From: Carex sylvatica
Lineage: Eukaryota; Streptophyta; Magnoliopsida; Poales; Cyperaceae
DNA length: 64,000 nt
Assembly (NCBI GenBank): GCA_964058845.1
Contig: CAXKVR010000166.1
Coordinates: 1 to 64,000 of the forward strand
Direction of reading: 5' to 3'
Shown: positions 24,921 to 36,859 of the stretch, piece by piece
Layout: every line of letters begins with the position of its first letter
Numbering within the stretch: the first letter of the stretch is position 1
Notes under the pieces: generated by a model
What the model was told of the DNA's origin: nothing
The model's input: only the letters and a program-made list of their open reading frames with translations
The model's database searches: none
Translations under genes and position numbers: made by a program

Positions 24921-25549
24921 GGGCAAATTGTAGTTGTTGTATGGCAGATGTTTCTAATTTTACACCTAATTAACTTAATTAAAACAAGCATGAAGCTTCT
25001 GTGGATAAAAACTAATTTACATGTTTGCCAGCAATTTCATTTCATGCACCACTATTTAATTAGTTTAATTATTTTACACCTTCGTAATTTATATATTGCC
25101 GCTAAATTATTCAAAAGAAATTGACAGTTAATTTTTTTTTTTCCTCACAATCGAGTTGGCGGAATGAATTTTAAATTTAACATCTATTAGTAACACAAAT
25201 TAATACAACCCCAGAAATAATAATAAAAAGTGAAGCATAAATGACCCACAAGCATTACTAAAAACATAATTATTAATGAATATTGAATTACTAAAAAAAA
25301 GCATTAACGCATGCCAGAGTACTAAAACCTAAATTATTCTAAGAATGATTACTAAAAGAAAAATTAACAATGTCAAATTACTGATAACACCATTAACACA
25401 TTTCATAGTACTAAAAACAAAATTAATAATGTAAATTAGTTTTATCACATAAGCTTCATGCTTGTTTTAATTCTTATAGGTGCAAAACTAGAAACATGTG
25501 CCACATGCATGCAATCATTTTGTATTAGCCACACAACAATTACAATTTA
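24921..25549. mobile_element. Foldback element with long inverted ends (~630 bp)
   Basis: GGGCAAATTGTAGTTGTTGT at the left is mirrored by ACAACAATTACAATTTACCC at the right. Further in, AAAACAAGCATGAAGCTTCT is mirrored by AAGCTTCATGCTTGTTTT. The interior (about 25250-25430) repeats a TACTAAAAAC.AAATTA motif several times. There is no coding capacity and no clear target duplication. Confidence 0.7.
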
Positions 25550-25559
25550 CCCACATATA

Positions 25560-26980
25560 TGGCCCAGTCAGGCTATCGAATTTCGGTGCTAAAATGAAAT
25601 GGACACAGCTCATGAGCTCAACTCAACTCTCTAGTAGTGCTTTGCTTTGCTTTGCTTGATTTCACCTCTTGTTCCTAACTGAGCCATCTATTGGTGTACT
25701 TGTATTGTACCCACCCCACTAAATGCTAGATAACATGCATATATATATATATAAGGAATGATCAAATATCCTACAGACAGAGACTAACTACAGTCATACT
25801 CATATCTACTTTATTAAATAAAATTATGTAAACAAACAAATTTAGATGGGCCCCAAATTGAAATCAGTTGGGCCTATCTTTAACAGAATGTTCTGAAATA
25901 ATGATTTAGATTCTAGAAATTAAATTGCGTATTTATTTTAGTACATATTTTTCGGAGAACTAATTTAATTTTAGTATGCCAAATTACTTCAACAAAAGTG
26001 CCGAAATATATCAACTTATCAGATTAAAATATAAAAGTTGTATGTATAATAGAAATGGGCATCGACCTAGCATTCAAGCAGTTTATGCATTATATTTGAG
26101 ACCTACCTTATTCCGGATGTAATTGAGGCAACAAAAACATATATAATTAATTATACATGCATGCATGATAATTGGCATTTGGCAAGTATAATTTTTGATG
26201 AAATAATTAGTAAAATAATTTTGTAAAACCTTAAAATCTACATTCCGTCTGCTAATAGGACTTATGCATGCAGGACCCCATTGTAATTAATTAGTACACA
26301 ACATCAAAAATTGCATTAACGAACTGTTATCCAAACAAGTAATTAAAGAAGACAATTAAAATTGAATTGTCTTGAATTATCAAACAACAAAGTTTTATAT
26401 AAAATAAGACAATTAATACATCATTCTTGATGACATCCAAAATGTTGCTAACACCAAAAAGTTCTAAATCCCAAAAGTGAGGATGTTTTAAATAATTTTT
26501 TCTCTTGCAGTCTAGCTACCGTTATTTTTTTGTAAGACAAAGAGAGAATTTTTTTTTAAAAAAAAAAGCATATTATATTGTAATTTTTTTTTTATTACAA
26601 GTGACTCTATTTATACTTACAAGACAAATAAAAACTAGCTGTTACAATATACTATCCCTCTTAATGAGGATGTATTATTTGCTTCTGAGGAGAATCTGAA
26701 TGTTGCAATGACAACTGATGGATTTAAGCATCTTATGGAAACATGAGTTCATGCTTTTGATCCAGCGAGTGTAACTCCAGTGTTCTTTTATAGTAAGAGA
26801 TTTATTAAGAGAAGAATTTGTTTTTTTTTATTACAAGATATTATTTTATATTCTATTAATAATGTACGCTATTTTTTATTATAGTAAATAAACTAACAAT
26901 TATAATTTTGAACCTTCTGTTTAAGAACAATTCTCCACAGATTTGAATACGAAGGGTCCCTACTATAAGCACATGAGGGT
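25560..26980. other. AT-rich stretch, no gene seen
   Basis: No coding-like frame. TGCTTTGCTTTGCTTTGCTT is a short tandem at 25637. Confidence 0.45.
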
Positions 26981-27554
26981 ATTCCAGTTAGAGGTTTGCT
27001 GTCGGGTCGGGTACGGGCGGTCCGGGTATACCCGGGGTCGGGTACGGGTATGGGTCGGGTACGGGTATCCCGGGTATACGGGTATCTCGGGCCGGGTTTG
27101 CTCGGGTATTTTTTTCAAAACCCGTACCCTACCCGAGTTATACCCGTGCCCGTGGTACCCGGCACGGGTAGGGCGGTACGGGTAGGGTACCCGGTCCGTT
27201 TTTTTTTTTTTTTTTATGTTATGTTTTCGGCGGCAAATTCGAAATTTCAAAAAAAATTGAATTTTTTTGAATTTTTTTGAATTTTTTTGAATTTTTTAAC
27301 GGGTACGGGTACGGTTTGGGTCGGGTACAGGTCGGGTACGGGTGGTCGGGTCGGGTCGGGTCGGGCGTAAATCGGACCGGGTTTGCTCGGGTTTTGATCC
27401 AAATAACCGTACCCTACCCGTTTTATACCCGTACCCGTGTACCCGTTTACCCGACCCATACCCGGGCTCGGGCACGGGTACCCCGGGTACCGGGCACGGG
27501 CGGATCGGATCCGGGTCCGCCCGGGTCGGGTATAAGCAAACCTCTAATTCCAGT
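26981..27554. mobile_element. Complete hAT-like element made of GGGTACGGGT words (558 bp)
   Basis: The element spans 26989-27546. It has perfect 12-bp inverted ends TAGAGGTTTGCT...AGCAAACCTCTA and a perfect 8-bp target duplication ATTCCAGT (26981-26988 and 27547-27554). The body is strongly GC-rich against AT-rich flanks and consists of iterated GGGTCGGGTACGGG and the complement. It is arranged as two halves, each a hairpin with GGTTTGCTCGGGT near its centre, separated by a four-fold GAATTTTTTT tandem (27257-27296). Long frames through it encode only Tyr/Pro/Arg/Gly repeats and are not genes. Confidence 0.85.
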
Positions 27555-28010
27555 TGGTTTAGTTTGGTAAAAAAAATTATTGAATTGTTATTAACACACG
27601 ATTTTTGGCAGCTTGCTATATTTCTCAATATATGACAAATATGACAAATTTTATTGAATTGTTATATTTCTCACTTGTTTAATATTTTATTAAATATAAG
27701 AGTTGCGAACTTTATACATGTATCATCAAATTAATTTCGAATCATACAGTTATATATTACATATGATGCCCGTAGACCATCCTTTTCATTGAACCAAAAA
27801 AGTTACATATTACATATGCAAGAGAAACCACATTTATGCTATTTTCCTTCTATCTACGCCAATACCAGTATCCCCTGAATGCCCCTTTTAACCTGATACA
27901 CTAGCCCATCAACTGAGATACATCTTCAACTTTTCCAAATAGGTCCTCTAGAAATACAATTTAATATCTAGCTTCTAAAAATTGGAAAAGTAAAACCTTC
28001 AAAATACAAT

Positions 28011-29700
28011 TTACCACTGCTTCCCCCAAGATCCATCCATATAGCAAACATCTTGCCTCTCTTCATCCAAATCCAAAGTCAAGCTCGTGATCGAGTCTAA
28101 AATTGGGATATTTAGAACATCAAGTACGGCAGTTCTCATAAATTCTCAATCATTGTTAGAATTAAAAGTGAGGCAAGGATCCACAGGTGCATTGTCCTCT
28201 AGTATGAATTCGAGATTGCTAGTTTCTTGAGCCTTTTTAATCAATTCCAAAAGAACAGTTGATATGTCAGGATCTGATTCTGACGAGATTTCATTTACTA
28301 GTTCATGTTTTTCTAGGTGCTGACCAGCGTCTACTATGAGGGCAAGTATGTCATTTCGCGACCTTGCTGTCATGGTTCCTAGTGAAAGAAAGAAGAAAAA
28401 GAGATGGATTAAATTCAGTTTCAGTTATTGACATGTAAATACCAGCATGTAATCATGGTTCAATTAGCTTCACAAAATTGTAATAAAGGAAAAAGAAAAA
28501 AGAAAAAGAAAGATATGGATGTTACCATATTGGTACCGAGCAGTGAGGGTAATCTTGATTGAATCACACTTAAATCTTGCATACAGGTTTGTCTCTATTG
28601 CTCTACCATGTACTCAGCAAAGTCCTCTAGAAATAAATACTGTAAATAGCACCTGTCAGCACAGTTCCAGATCGGTACTGTACCAGTTCCAGATCGGTAC
28701 TGTCCTTGTACCAGTACCAGTTCGGTAATCTCAATAGTAAATGTAGTAAAAACGGTAAGAAAATTTAGACTCAATGTGACAGAAATGACCTCAATGTTTC
28801 TCGTCAATTTAGACTCAATTATACAAACTCTCAAATGTTCAACTATGCATGCTACATTTCTGTTAACTGAAACGTTTATACTAAATTTTGTTTAACAAAA
28901 CTTATAGTATAGGCATAAATATATAGAATAACATAATATATAGAAAGCAAATTAAGATTACAATTAACATGAAGCACATAAATATCAAACAAATAAGAAA
29001 AATGGTTAATCTAAGAAAAATATGTACTCTAAGAGCATTTTCCTCTTCAGCCGACCAGGGAAGTATGTTGCGTCTATGAGGACCTGCAACCTTATTTGAA
29101 CTGAGCGATGGAACAAGCAAAACATATTGACTTCAGTTACATAAATTATGAGCTTCTTTGGTTAGGTCCAAGAATTGCAAATATATGTGGCCAGTTGTAA
29201 CTTGTAAGGTTGGCTTATAGATATTACTAAAGTAATCAAAGGTATCAACAAATATGTCCAACTCTCTTCATTAATTCAACAAACTACAAGATTTAATATA
29301 ATGAAAAATAAAAGCAAAACAAGAGCCTTACTAACGAGGCGTCAGTCTGCGCTTTTTTCTATTTTTTGCATCTGCATTAATTCTATATTCTCTTCTTCTC
29401 TCATTCCCCGTCTCTTCATTCATCGGCACTGCTTTATGGTTCCCAGACGTGGTTCCAGGACCCGATCGACTTAACATGTATATACTTATCTAGCTGTGCA
29501 AATGCCAAGTCAGGCTCACGCTTCCTTAGCCTCCTCACCTCTCCCACCAAGTATATCCCTACTATCCTTTGACACATTTCTGTCATTAGATTTGACCTGT
29601 TTCTCCTTCCTCTTACCATTTTTGTCCACTCTTCTTCAGCTGTCTCTTAAGTCCAATTCCGAGTTCAAGAGAGTAGCATCACCATTTTCATCCTCTGCTC
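28011..29700 (-). pseudogene. MYB/SANT (TRF-like, telomeric-repeat-binding-like) gene remnant
   Basis: Proteins of this class bind DNA in the nucleus through a single MYB/SANT helix bundle. Three exon-like pieces are visible on the minus strand. (1) 29489-29332 is Lys/Arg-rich, ending RRLTPR at a GTAAGG donor. (2) 29100-29028 (73 bp) lies between a TCGCTCAG acceptor and a GTACAT donor; it joins in frame and reads PHRRNILPWSAEEENALR, the first helix of a TRF-like MYB repeat (W-x-x-E-E-E-x-A-L-R). (3) From 28378, after a TTCACTAG acceptor, TMTARSRNDILALIVDAG and onward. The exon for the later MYB helices was not found between 2 and 3. Piece 3 meets a TGA at 28148-28146, yet coding-like text continues in frame to TAA at 28013-28011. 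Further upstream (29700-29516) is a Lys-rich coding-like stretch broken by TGA at 29638-29636. A MITE sits just upstream at 29763-29945. The family call rests on one short motif. Confidence 0.5.
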
Positions 29701-29762
29701 TACTATGCACTAGTAGTCGTAGTCTTTTTTTTTGAGAGGAACTAGTAGTCGCTGATGAGATA

Positions 29763-29945
29763 GGAGCATTGGACCTATTTTAGGTTCAATTAGCTCTATC
29801 ACCGTACGATTAGCATTAAATCTGTGCGCACGATAATTGATAAAAACTCATACGGATTTTAATACGAAGCACACGATTCTTGATGCAATTGGATGGTCAG
29901 ATCACCCATCGAACCAAAGTAGGTCCAATGGGCATCGGACCTACT
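29763..29945. mobile_element. MITE, GTAGGTCC family, reverse orientation
   Basis: It ends GTAGGTCCAATGGGCATCGG + ACCTAC and starts GGAGCATTGGACCTATTTTA. The interior (TTCAATTAGCTCTATCACCG, then GATTTTAATACG) is the reverse complement of the terminal part of every unit in the 14.7-19.7 kb array. It sits at the truncated 5' side of the MYB-like remnant. Confidence 0.7.
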
Positions 29946-30316
29946 TCGAAGTGGTCACTGATGCTCCTTTAAATTAAACGGAGTCGGTCCGTTGAGTCAG
30001 ATTCAAGATAACACGAATTTTGAGTCAGATTCAAGAGTCCAGATTTCGTAGCCCTGTAATACGCATATTCGGACAAGTTCTGCTCCCCACATATTTTATA
30101 CGTACGGAAATTTAAAAGTTACGCAAAATCTTAGTACAATAAAGTTAGGCAGCCTACTAATTTATTTGAACCTAATGAAAAATCAAATCATGAAATCTTC
30201 TAAACACTGTAAATTAAATTTAGAAAATATGCTTTTCAATTTTTATGTCAAGTCACTAAAAAATCTTGTGAACGTACTAGGGATTTCATTGATGAAAAAT
30301 CAAATAACATATCAAA

Positions 30317-30730
30317 GTTGTGAAAACATGACATCTGAGCTGTACAGATCTGATATAGAAAAAAAATGATGGTAATCTAACTGATATTTTATTAATACCC
30401 ATCGCTAATAACAAATTATTATTTATAACCACACTTTTATCTTTTTTTTCAAAAATGTCCAAACCAGCCAGTTGTGAAAACAGAACATCTGATGAGCTGC
30501 ACAGACCTGACATAGAAAAGAAATTAGAAAAAAAATGATGGTAATCTAACCGATATTTTTATTAATACCCATCGCTAATAACAAATTATTATTTATAACC
30601 ACACTTTTATCTTTTTTTCAAAAATGTTCAAACCAGCTAGTTGTGAAAACAGGACATCTGATGAGCTGCACAGACCTGACATAGAAAAGAAATTAGAAAA
30701 AAAATGATGATAGTCTAACCAATATTTTTA
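30317..30730. repeat. Tandem repeat, 169-bp period, ~2.4 copies
   Basis: The anchor GTTGTGAAAAC occurs at 30317, 30471 and 30640, and AATGATGGTAATCTAAC at 30365, 30534 and 30703. The last two copies are almost identical; the first is shorter by about 15 bases. The array ends directly at a CACTA-type terminus (30734). Confidence 0.85.
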
Positions 30731-30733
30731 TAT

Positions 30734-31020
30734 CACTACAACAGAACAACCATTCTGCGACCGACCAAATCAGTCGCAGAAGGGGGCGCCGGTCACAAAA
30801 GGCTGAAATCAGTCGCAGAAGAGTCGGTCGCAGTTGCTTCGTCGCTAATGACGTCCCCGCTAACGTCACCGGTCGCTGAAGGATAAGGCTCCGATCGCTA
30901 AAAAAATATTTTCTCCAAAAAAAAAAAAAACTCTCCAATTTCCTTTTTCTTTTTCTTTTAACCGATTACCCTTTTTTCTTCGCTTTGTAACCGGAAAATA
31001 TATCCGGTTACCCTTTTTTT
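30734..31020 (+). mobile_element. CACTA-type transposon left end
   Basis: CACTACAACAGAACAACC is a CACTA terminus. It is followed by closely spaced subterminal words: CAGTCGCAGAAG, GGTCGCAG, CGTCGCTAATGACG and GGTCGCTGAAG. The facing end and transposase are not in view. The only opposed CACTA end (38954) has different terminal sequence, so the two are probably not one element. Confidence 0.6.
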
Positions 31021-33890
31021 TTATTGCGTCCACTGGTCACCATATTTTATTATTGTGCTTTGAGATTCGTGTAGAAAAGATTTGAAACGGTCTAGATTTA
31101 ATTAATTTCAATGTATCAACTCATAAAGCTTGAGATATTTGAGACTCCAATGTGAATTCTATAGAAATCATGAGAATGAAGCACTAACTAAAATTAAAGA
31201 ATGAAGAGTACATAAATTAAAGGACTTAATTAGCTACCTACCTACCAGTTGCCACTTACAAAATTAGTAAAATGTTGAGAGAACCAAAAACAAATTAACT
31301 TGTAATTAATAAGAACATTGGAGCACTGATATGTATATATAGGCTAATAATTAAATGGCCAAACCCATCAGGACCACTCATTTCCGTAACCAATTAATTA
31401 ATAATTAATGCATGTTCCTTTGATGAGGTATATATATATATATCCATTTGATTAATTTGTTCTGAATTAAATTAAGTCGGCCACTACTCTTATGAACACT
31501 GGACGTTCCGATCAAGATCCCCAGCAGGGTGTACGGATCGTCAAATTGAAACGGACTACAATTATATATATATAATTGAAAGAGTTAATTATGCATGTAA
31601 CACAAATTAATTAATTAAGTAAAATGTTTGTAAAAATAATTATACTATTTTCACGATTCAAAACTCCACCTCAGATATATTTTCACGATTCAAAACTGAT
31701 CTCAAGTACTTAACAATTTACTGACTCTCTTAGTGTATTATACTATATATTATTATAATCTTTGCGTTGTTAAATGCGTGTGCCTAGCTAGTTAACCAAA
31801 ACTGGAGGGGTCCTGTTATATACTCCTCCCGCTGAGCAAACTAGAGATGTTTAATCGATTTATATAATAACTGTGTAACTATATTTCCAGAAGAGCTACA
31901 GTGAATTTCATGGAGGTTAGGTGAGGAATTTTGTCAAACATGTAGGTAAGTTGGTTCAGGAATTTTTCATACAGTTTGAGTGTATATATGGTAGTGGGTT
32001 TTTAGAACAAAGTGGGCAGAGATGGCACTTAATTGATAACCCAATAATCAGAGTCACACAACCCAAAAAGTATTAAGTGGTTGAAGATAAAAAAAAAAAT
32101 CACTTGATACAAAATATTATTACTAATTTTTAAAATAGATAAAAAAATCAGTTGATATAAAATATTATAAATTAACTGAAAAGCGGTGATTTTTTATATA
32201 TTTAAAAAAAATTGTATAATTGAATTTCAAGATTTCCATGTACATTTTTATATGAAGGTCTTTTAATTATATATTAGGATAAAAAATTAGATATATGGAT
32301 CCATGTCACGGATTAATTCAATTCGTAACATATTGATATTGTTAAATTTAATTATTAAATTACGTTGTTAAATTTTTTATTCATAAAGAACATTAGCAAA
32401 GCGATCTAACACGTTAGATTTAAATCGAACAGTCTGGATTAACAAGAAAGAATATTACTATCTGAATCTAACAACGCTAGTTACAGACTCTATAGAAATA
32501 ATTTTACTTTGTTTTATTAACTATACTATTTACAATTTAAAGAATATTTTTTTACCATTTTCTGCCAAGTCAACTCAAACCATATATATATATACAATAA
32601 TTGCAGTTCTACCGGTACCAGAAATAGTACAACAAAAATGATGGGGAACCTAATATTTGTATCAATGAGTCTTATAATTAAGTAGCTGTTAGCAATAAAG
32701 AAAGCCTATGTTGATATAATTATCTTAACTACGGATCTAAACCGGTAAAGATATTAACGGCCTTGTTTTAGTTTCACGCAGTGCACGGTGAATAGATCTA
32801 GTCAGAATTATAAAGAATATAACTTGTACCGCAGAATGAAAATGGATATGATACTGAGCAGTTAGTAATAAAATTTTATCCGTATTCGGGTTTAGTTTTT
32901 GAATACAAATTATACAAATTGAATCAGATATTTATTAAAAAAAAAAAGTATATCAAAGTTCAAATTATTTATTTAAATATAATAATGTATAACATAATTT
33001 TTTTCATAGTATATATTAAATTATACAGTACATATCTACGATTTGAATACTAATAATTAAAATTTAAAATCATATTCATAATTGTGTATGCACAAATATT
33101 CAGATATCAAATATCTGTATTTAATTTTTGAATATAGATCAAATAATAGGATCAGATATTATCCGCTTCGTTTACACCTCCTATGTATTACTGCATGAAG
33201 TCAAAATAGTATTGTTAATATTTTTATTTAAATTTAGTCTTAGTAGCTACTAAAAAGCAAAAGAAGGTAGAGAGAAAAGGGTTTAAAAATTCACATCTTC
33301 TTTTTAGGGTCTAAAAATTCTCATCTTTATCTTATAAAGTTTTTAAATTTTACAAAAAATATTATTAACAAGTAACAACTATATATTCTTATAAAATGAA
33401 ACTACGATTATTTTTATTCATGTGTGCTCCAATTTTAATTTTGTGATTGAACCCTGTTAACCAATTTAGCTGTTCGTGCACATGTCAAAACGTATTAGCC
33501 CTTTTCAAACTACATTGCATTCCCTTTCTTCTTTTGACTTATATATACGTCACTTTTGTGTCCATTTTCTCGCCATGATGGCATTCTATTATTTCAAGTG
33601 GATCTTCAACTAACCTAAAGTATATATAGATACATCACTTTTGTCAATAACATGAATCTAATTTGACTGTTTAATTTAGTCAAATACCGGAGCCGATCGA
33701 CTTTGAAAGCATTTTCTTTCTAACTTTATATATTCGATATATTCATAAATAATTATATATATATTTAGTTCAAAACTACGATAATTGATTAAATAATTAT
33801 TGAAATAAAGGAAAAAATAAAATTTTAAACATATTGTCTATAATTTAAATAGTTTGTGTATCAATTATAAATATATAAAGAAGGGGGACT
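31020..33890. other. AT-rich stretch, no gene seen
   Basis: No coding-like frame. Around 32880-33180 the word ATCAGATATT and complements recur toward CCGCTTCGTTTACACCTCC, probably a worn hAT-like end. Confidence 0.4.
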
Positions 33891-34078
33891 TTCATATATA
33901 CCACTCAAAAACTATGAAATTACGGCAACAATGGTGCGGTCAGGTTGTGTGATCTTCCAGAGATTGTGTGATGAACTGGGATTGAATTTGATGAATAACC
34001 TTGCAATTACAAGATTAGATCAAGAAATTTAAAAGATTTGAGAAAAGTATAATTCGTTTTGGCAAAAGCCAGAGAATA

Positions 34079-34388
34079 AGAGTTGAAACTTCATCAAAGG
34101 AAAACTGTTACTATTTTAGTCGTGACACGGCCCAGAAAATTAACAGATGGTTTATGAACTGCTGAGATTTCTTTAGTTCTACATTATAAGGGGCTATGAG
34201 ATGTTTTCAAAATAGTATTACCAGTTCAATCATACGTGTAATATATTAATTAGTTCTATTATAGGCTTGTGGACACTAGGGCATTAAGACTCTTTGTTTG
34301 TAATTAATGTTTTTATTAATAAAAAATTGTAAGATGGGCAATTGCCTTCTTACCATAAAAAAAAAAAAAGAGTTGAAACTTCAACAAA
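34079..34388 (+). mobile_element. Retroposed insertion with poly(A) tail and 20-bp target duplication
   Basis: AGAGTTGAAACTTCATCAAA (34079-34098) recurs as AGAGTTGAAACTTCAACAAA (34369-34388), 19 of 20 identical. Between them is about 270 bp ending in a 13-base A run, preceded by AATAAAAAATTG. This is the hallmark of target-primed retroposition: a 5'-truncated LINE, SINE or mRNA copy. The 5' end reads ENCYYFSRDTAQKINRWF then a stop, so the source may have been the 3' end of a coding transcript or LINE ORF2. Confidence 0.8.
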
Positions 34389-34879
34389 TTATTATTTCTT
34401 TTCATGACCCGTTCGGTTCAAATGATTACCTATTTAAATGCAATTATAATACAAGTAGAGTTATCTAAATTGATCCAACATATTTTATAAATTAATATAT
34501 AATTATTTCAGCAGATTCAACGATGGTGCGATTGTCTTAATTAATTTCCGCAATTCTGAACTTATGTTCTTGTCTCCAATTCTGAACTTAGCGGTCCAGA
34601 TTACTACTGCAAATTTCCTTTCTCCTTTCGCTTTGCTTTCACAATTTGAGATCATGACATGCATGTTGGTTCATGTAATGGGTTTTGCTTGGTGGGTGCC
34701 GAAGATGGTGCCAAAGGGTTGTTAAAGAACTATGAAGTTGCGTACAGGAGTGAGGAAATTACAAAAAAAAGCCATGGCCGTGGAAAATTTAGAATTTAAA
34801 TTGGGTTGTGACTGGGGCATGGATTTTCGTAGCAAAGAAAAGGAGGAAGGTGAAAGGAGTGTTTAATTACATTTTATAT

Positions 34880-35215
34880 AAGATTCGGACGTCGATGTAG
34901 CATGCCACTAATGAGGTGACGACCCGGCCCTTGCTCATTTAACACCACATCCGGGTTCCGATATGGTGCGTTGCTAAGAGGGTTACGCCCCAACGAAATA
35001 TCTATGGGTTTCATTTCATAAGGGAATGATTGTTGTTTTTACGTTGGCTCGCCACGCCTATCACAACCCTCCTCCTTTATCCTGGCTTGAGACAGGTTGT
35101 GCAGAAACTACACAAGCGGAATTCAATGTAATAAATCCATAATTTTCTCGAGTGCAATGTAACGACGGAATCTGGTCTCATCCAGTCATTATCCCACAAC
35201 GGCATCAAAAGTGAT
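34880..35215. repeat. GC-richer repeat-like fragment
   Basis: The stretch includes GGCTCGCCACGCCTATCACA, CCTCCTCCTTTATCC and CTTGAGACAGGTTGTGC. Its composition departs from its neighbours and the wording resembles common plant dispersed repeats, but no borders or duplication could be fixed. Confidence 0.3.
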
Positions 35216-36129
35216 CATCCCTTGGAATCATAATTAAAAGGCCTGTTGCCACTATTGATGTTTCAGTAACAGTGTTACAATTGTGCAGAATAATTTCTGA
35301 AATGATGGGACACTTAATTTTCTTATAATTGTTGTGATGTTCATCAGTCAGTCACTGAAAAACTCAAGTTAAAAGTTTGCTGCTGAAAAAGTGTTTTTCT
35401 AATTTCTAAAGTATTTTTATTTTTATTTTGGAAGAATTCATGGAACAATCAACCTGGTCTAGCATCTATTTTAGTGCTGACCTATATGCGATCTATATAC
35501 ATATATTATTGGGAAAATTTTCATGTATGCCCCACTATATACATAGATTATTATAGTGAAAGTGAAAGTGAAAGAGGGTGGAGACCTGGTGATCGTCTCA
35601 TCAATCGGTGGTGAGTCTGTTTATCATCTGGTAACGATGAGATGTTGATCTGAACTCACTGTTCTCTCCTGCTAACTCTCTTGTCAGAATAAAGGAAAGG
35701 GACTAAGGGGGGTATGGTGCTGCTATAGGAGTGTTGAGCACACCAATGTTAGTGAGAATTATATATTCTTGAACAAAAAATACAGTAGAGAGAATTCTGA
35801 ACCATACGTTACCACAATATTTCTGGTGTCTGTGAAATTTGGAAGAGAGGGAGAGAGCCCATACTAGAATTGTGCTCTCTTTGCTATCCCTCTATTTCCC
35901 AGTTAATTTTTAGAGGTCATCTTAAATTAGTATCTCTAATAGAACCCTATTACCAAGCACTCAGTCTCACAATCGATGCTCATGCTCTCCATAAGGCCTT
36001 TAATGTGGTGTTTGCAATGTGATTGCATCAGAAGGCCTTCGATGTTTGTAATTTTATGTAGGGCATGCATGTCATTATGTAAGATTTTATGTTATCCTAA
36101 TATTGGTTTATTTTACAGTTCTGGTATGA

Positions 36130-36850
36130 AATATATTGATATCATTTAAGAATCTAGTTGAATTTCATGCTCTCAAAGATAAAATTCTGACAAGACATGT
36201 TTTTGTCAACTGCCCAATGTGCAACACTCAAAGCAGGGAAATAATTGTTCATCTGCTGTGTTTCTGCCCTTGTGCGATTTCAGTATGGAACTTTATTCAA
36301 ACTGGGATCAAAAAATGCATACTGGTACGATCACTCATACAGGACCAGTCAGTACTGGCTATGTGCGCTAAATTTCCAAGATGTGGGGTTGAAAATGAAT
36401 ATATGATGCATTTGCATTTTCTATTGTCCACTGTCAAGGGCATCACAATTGGGGCTGAGGGTTGATCACTTACCAGTAGACTTCACAACCACATTCAATG
36501 CAGTCACATCACAGATGGATGAAGGGCAAATAATCATTTTTCGAACACGGCTTGGTGTCGATGGAAGGCCAGGAATGAAATTCTTTTCTCGGCAAAGAGA
36601 CCTACCCCCTTATCGGTGCTGAAGCAGGTGAGACACAAGGAAGGTACCGGTACAACCTATGCAACCTATACAAATGTTACTAGCAAGGTCAAGCCACGCA
36701 ACAACCCGGCAAGGCTCAACAGAAAAGGCTATGTAACTCCAATGAAAAATGAGATGAAGCAATAGAAGACACGAAACCATAGAAGACAACCTAAATTCTG
36801 TAAGATGATTATCTGATGTAAGTTGTAGTCTCTAAATAGTTGTTAATTAA
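36130..36850 (+). mobile_element. L1-type LINE remnant (zinc-binding end of reverse transcriptase)
   Basis: The frame from about 36150 reads LKDKILTRHVFVNCPMCNTQ, then HLLCFCPCAISVWNF. This is the C-x2-C-x9-H-x4-C zinc-binding knuckle that follows the reverse transcriptase in plant L1 ORF2 proteins (zf-RVT). Two in-frame TGA codons follow (36463-36465, 36520-36522). The same frame then reads AWCRWKARNEILFSAKRP at 36547-36600, the linker ahead of the RNase H region. The reverse transcriptase and endonuclease domains are not seen. It is a dead, 5'-truncated copy. Confidence 0.7.
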
Positions 36851-36859
36851 TGAAACACT

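Noticed and set aside
26943..27635. Several overlapping frames rich in Tyr, Pro, Arg, Gly, Val on both strands
   Set aside because: They are products of the iterated GGGTACGGGT words of the hAT-like element; six frames are open at once and none has a motif.
36136..36465. Independent 109-aa gene
   Set aside because: The cysteine/histidine knuckle and the downstream in-frame linker place it in a LINE polyprotein; the frame has no ATG start.
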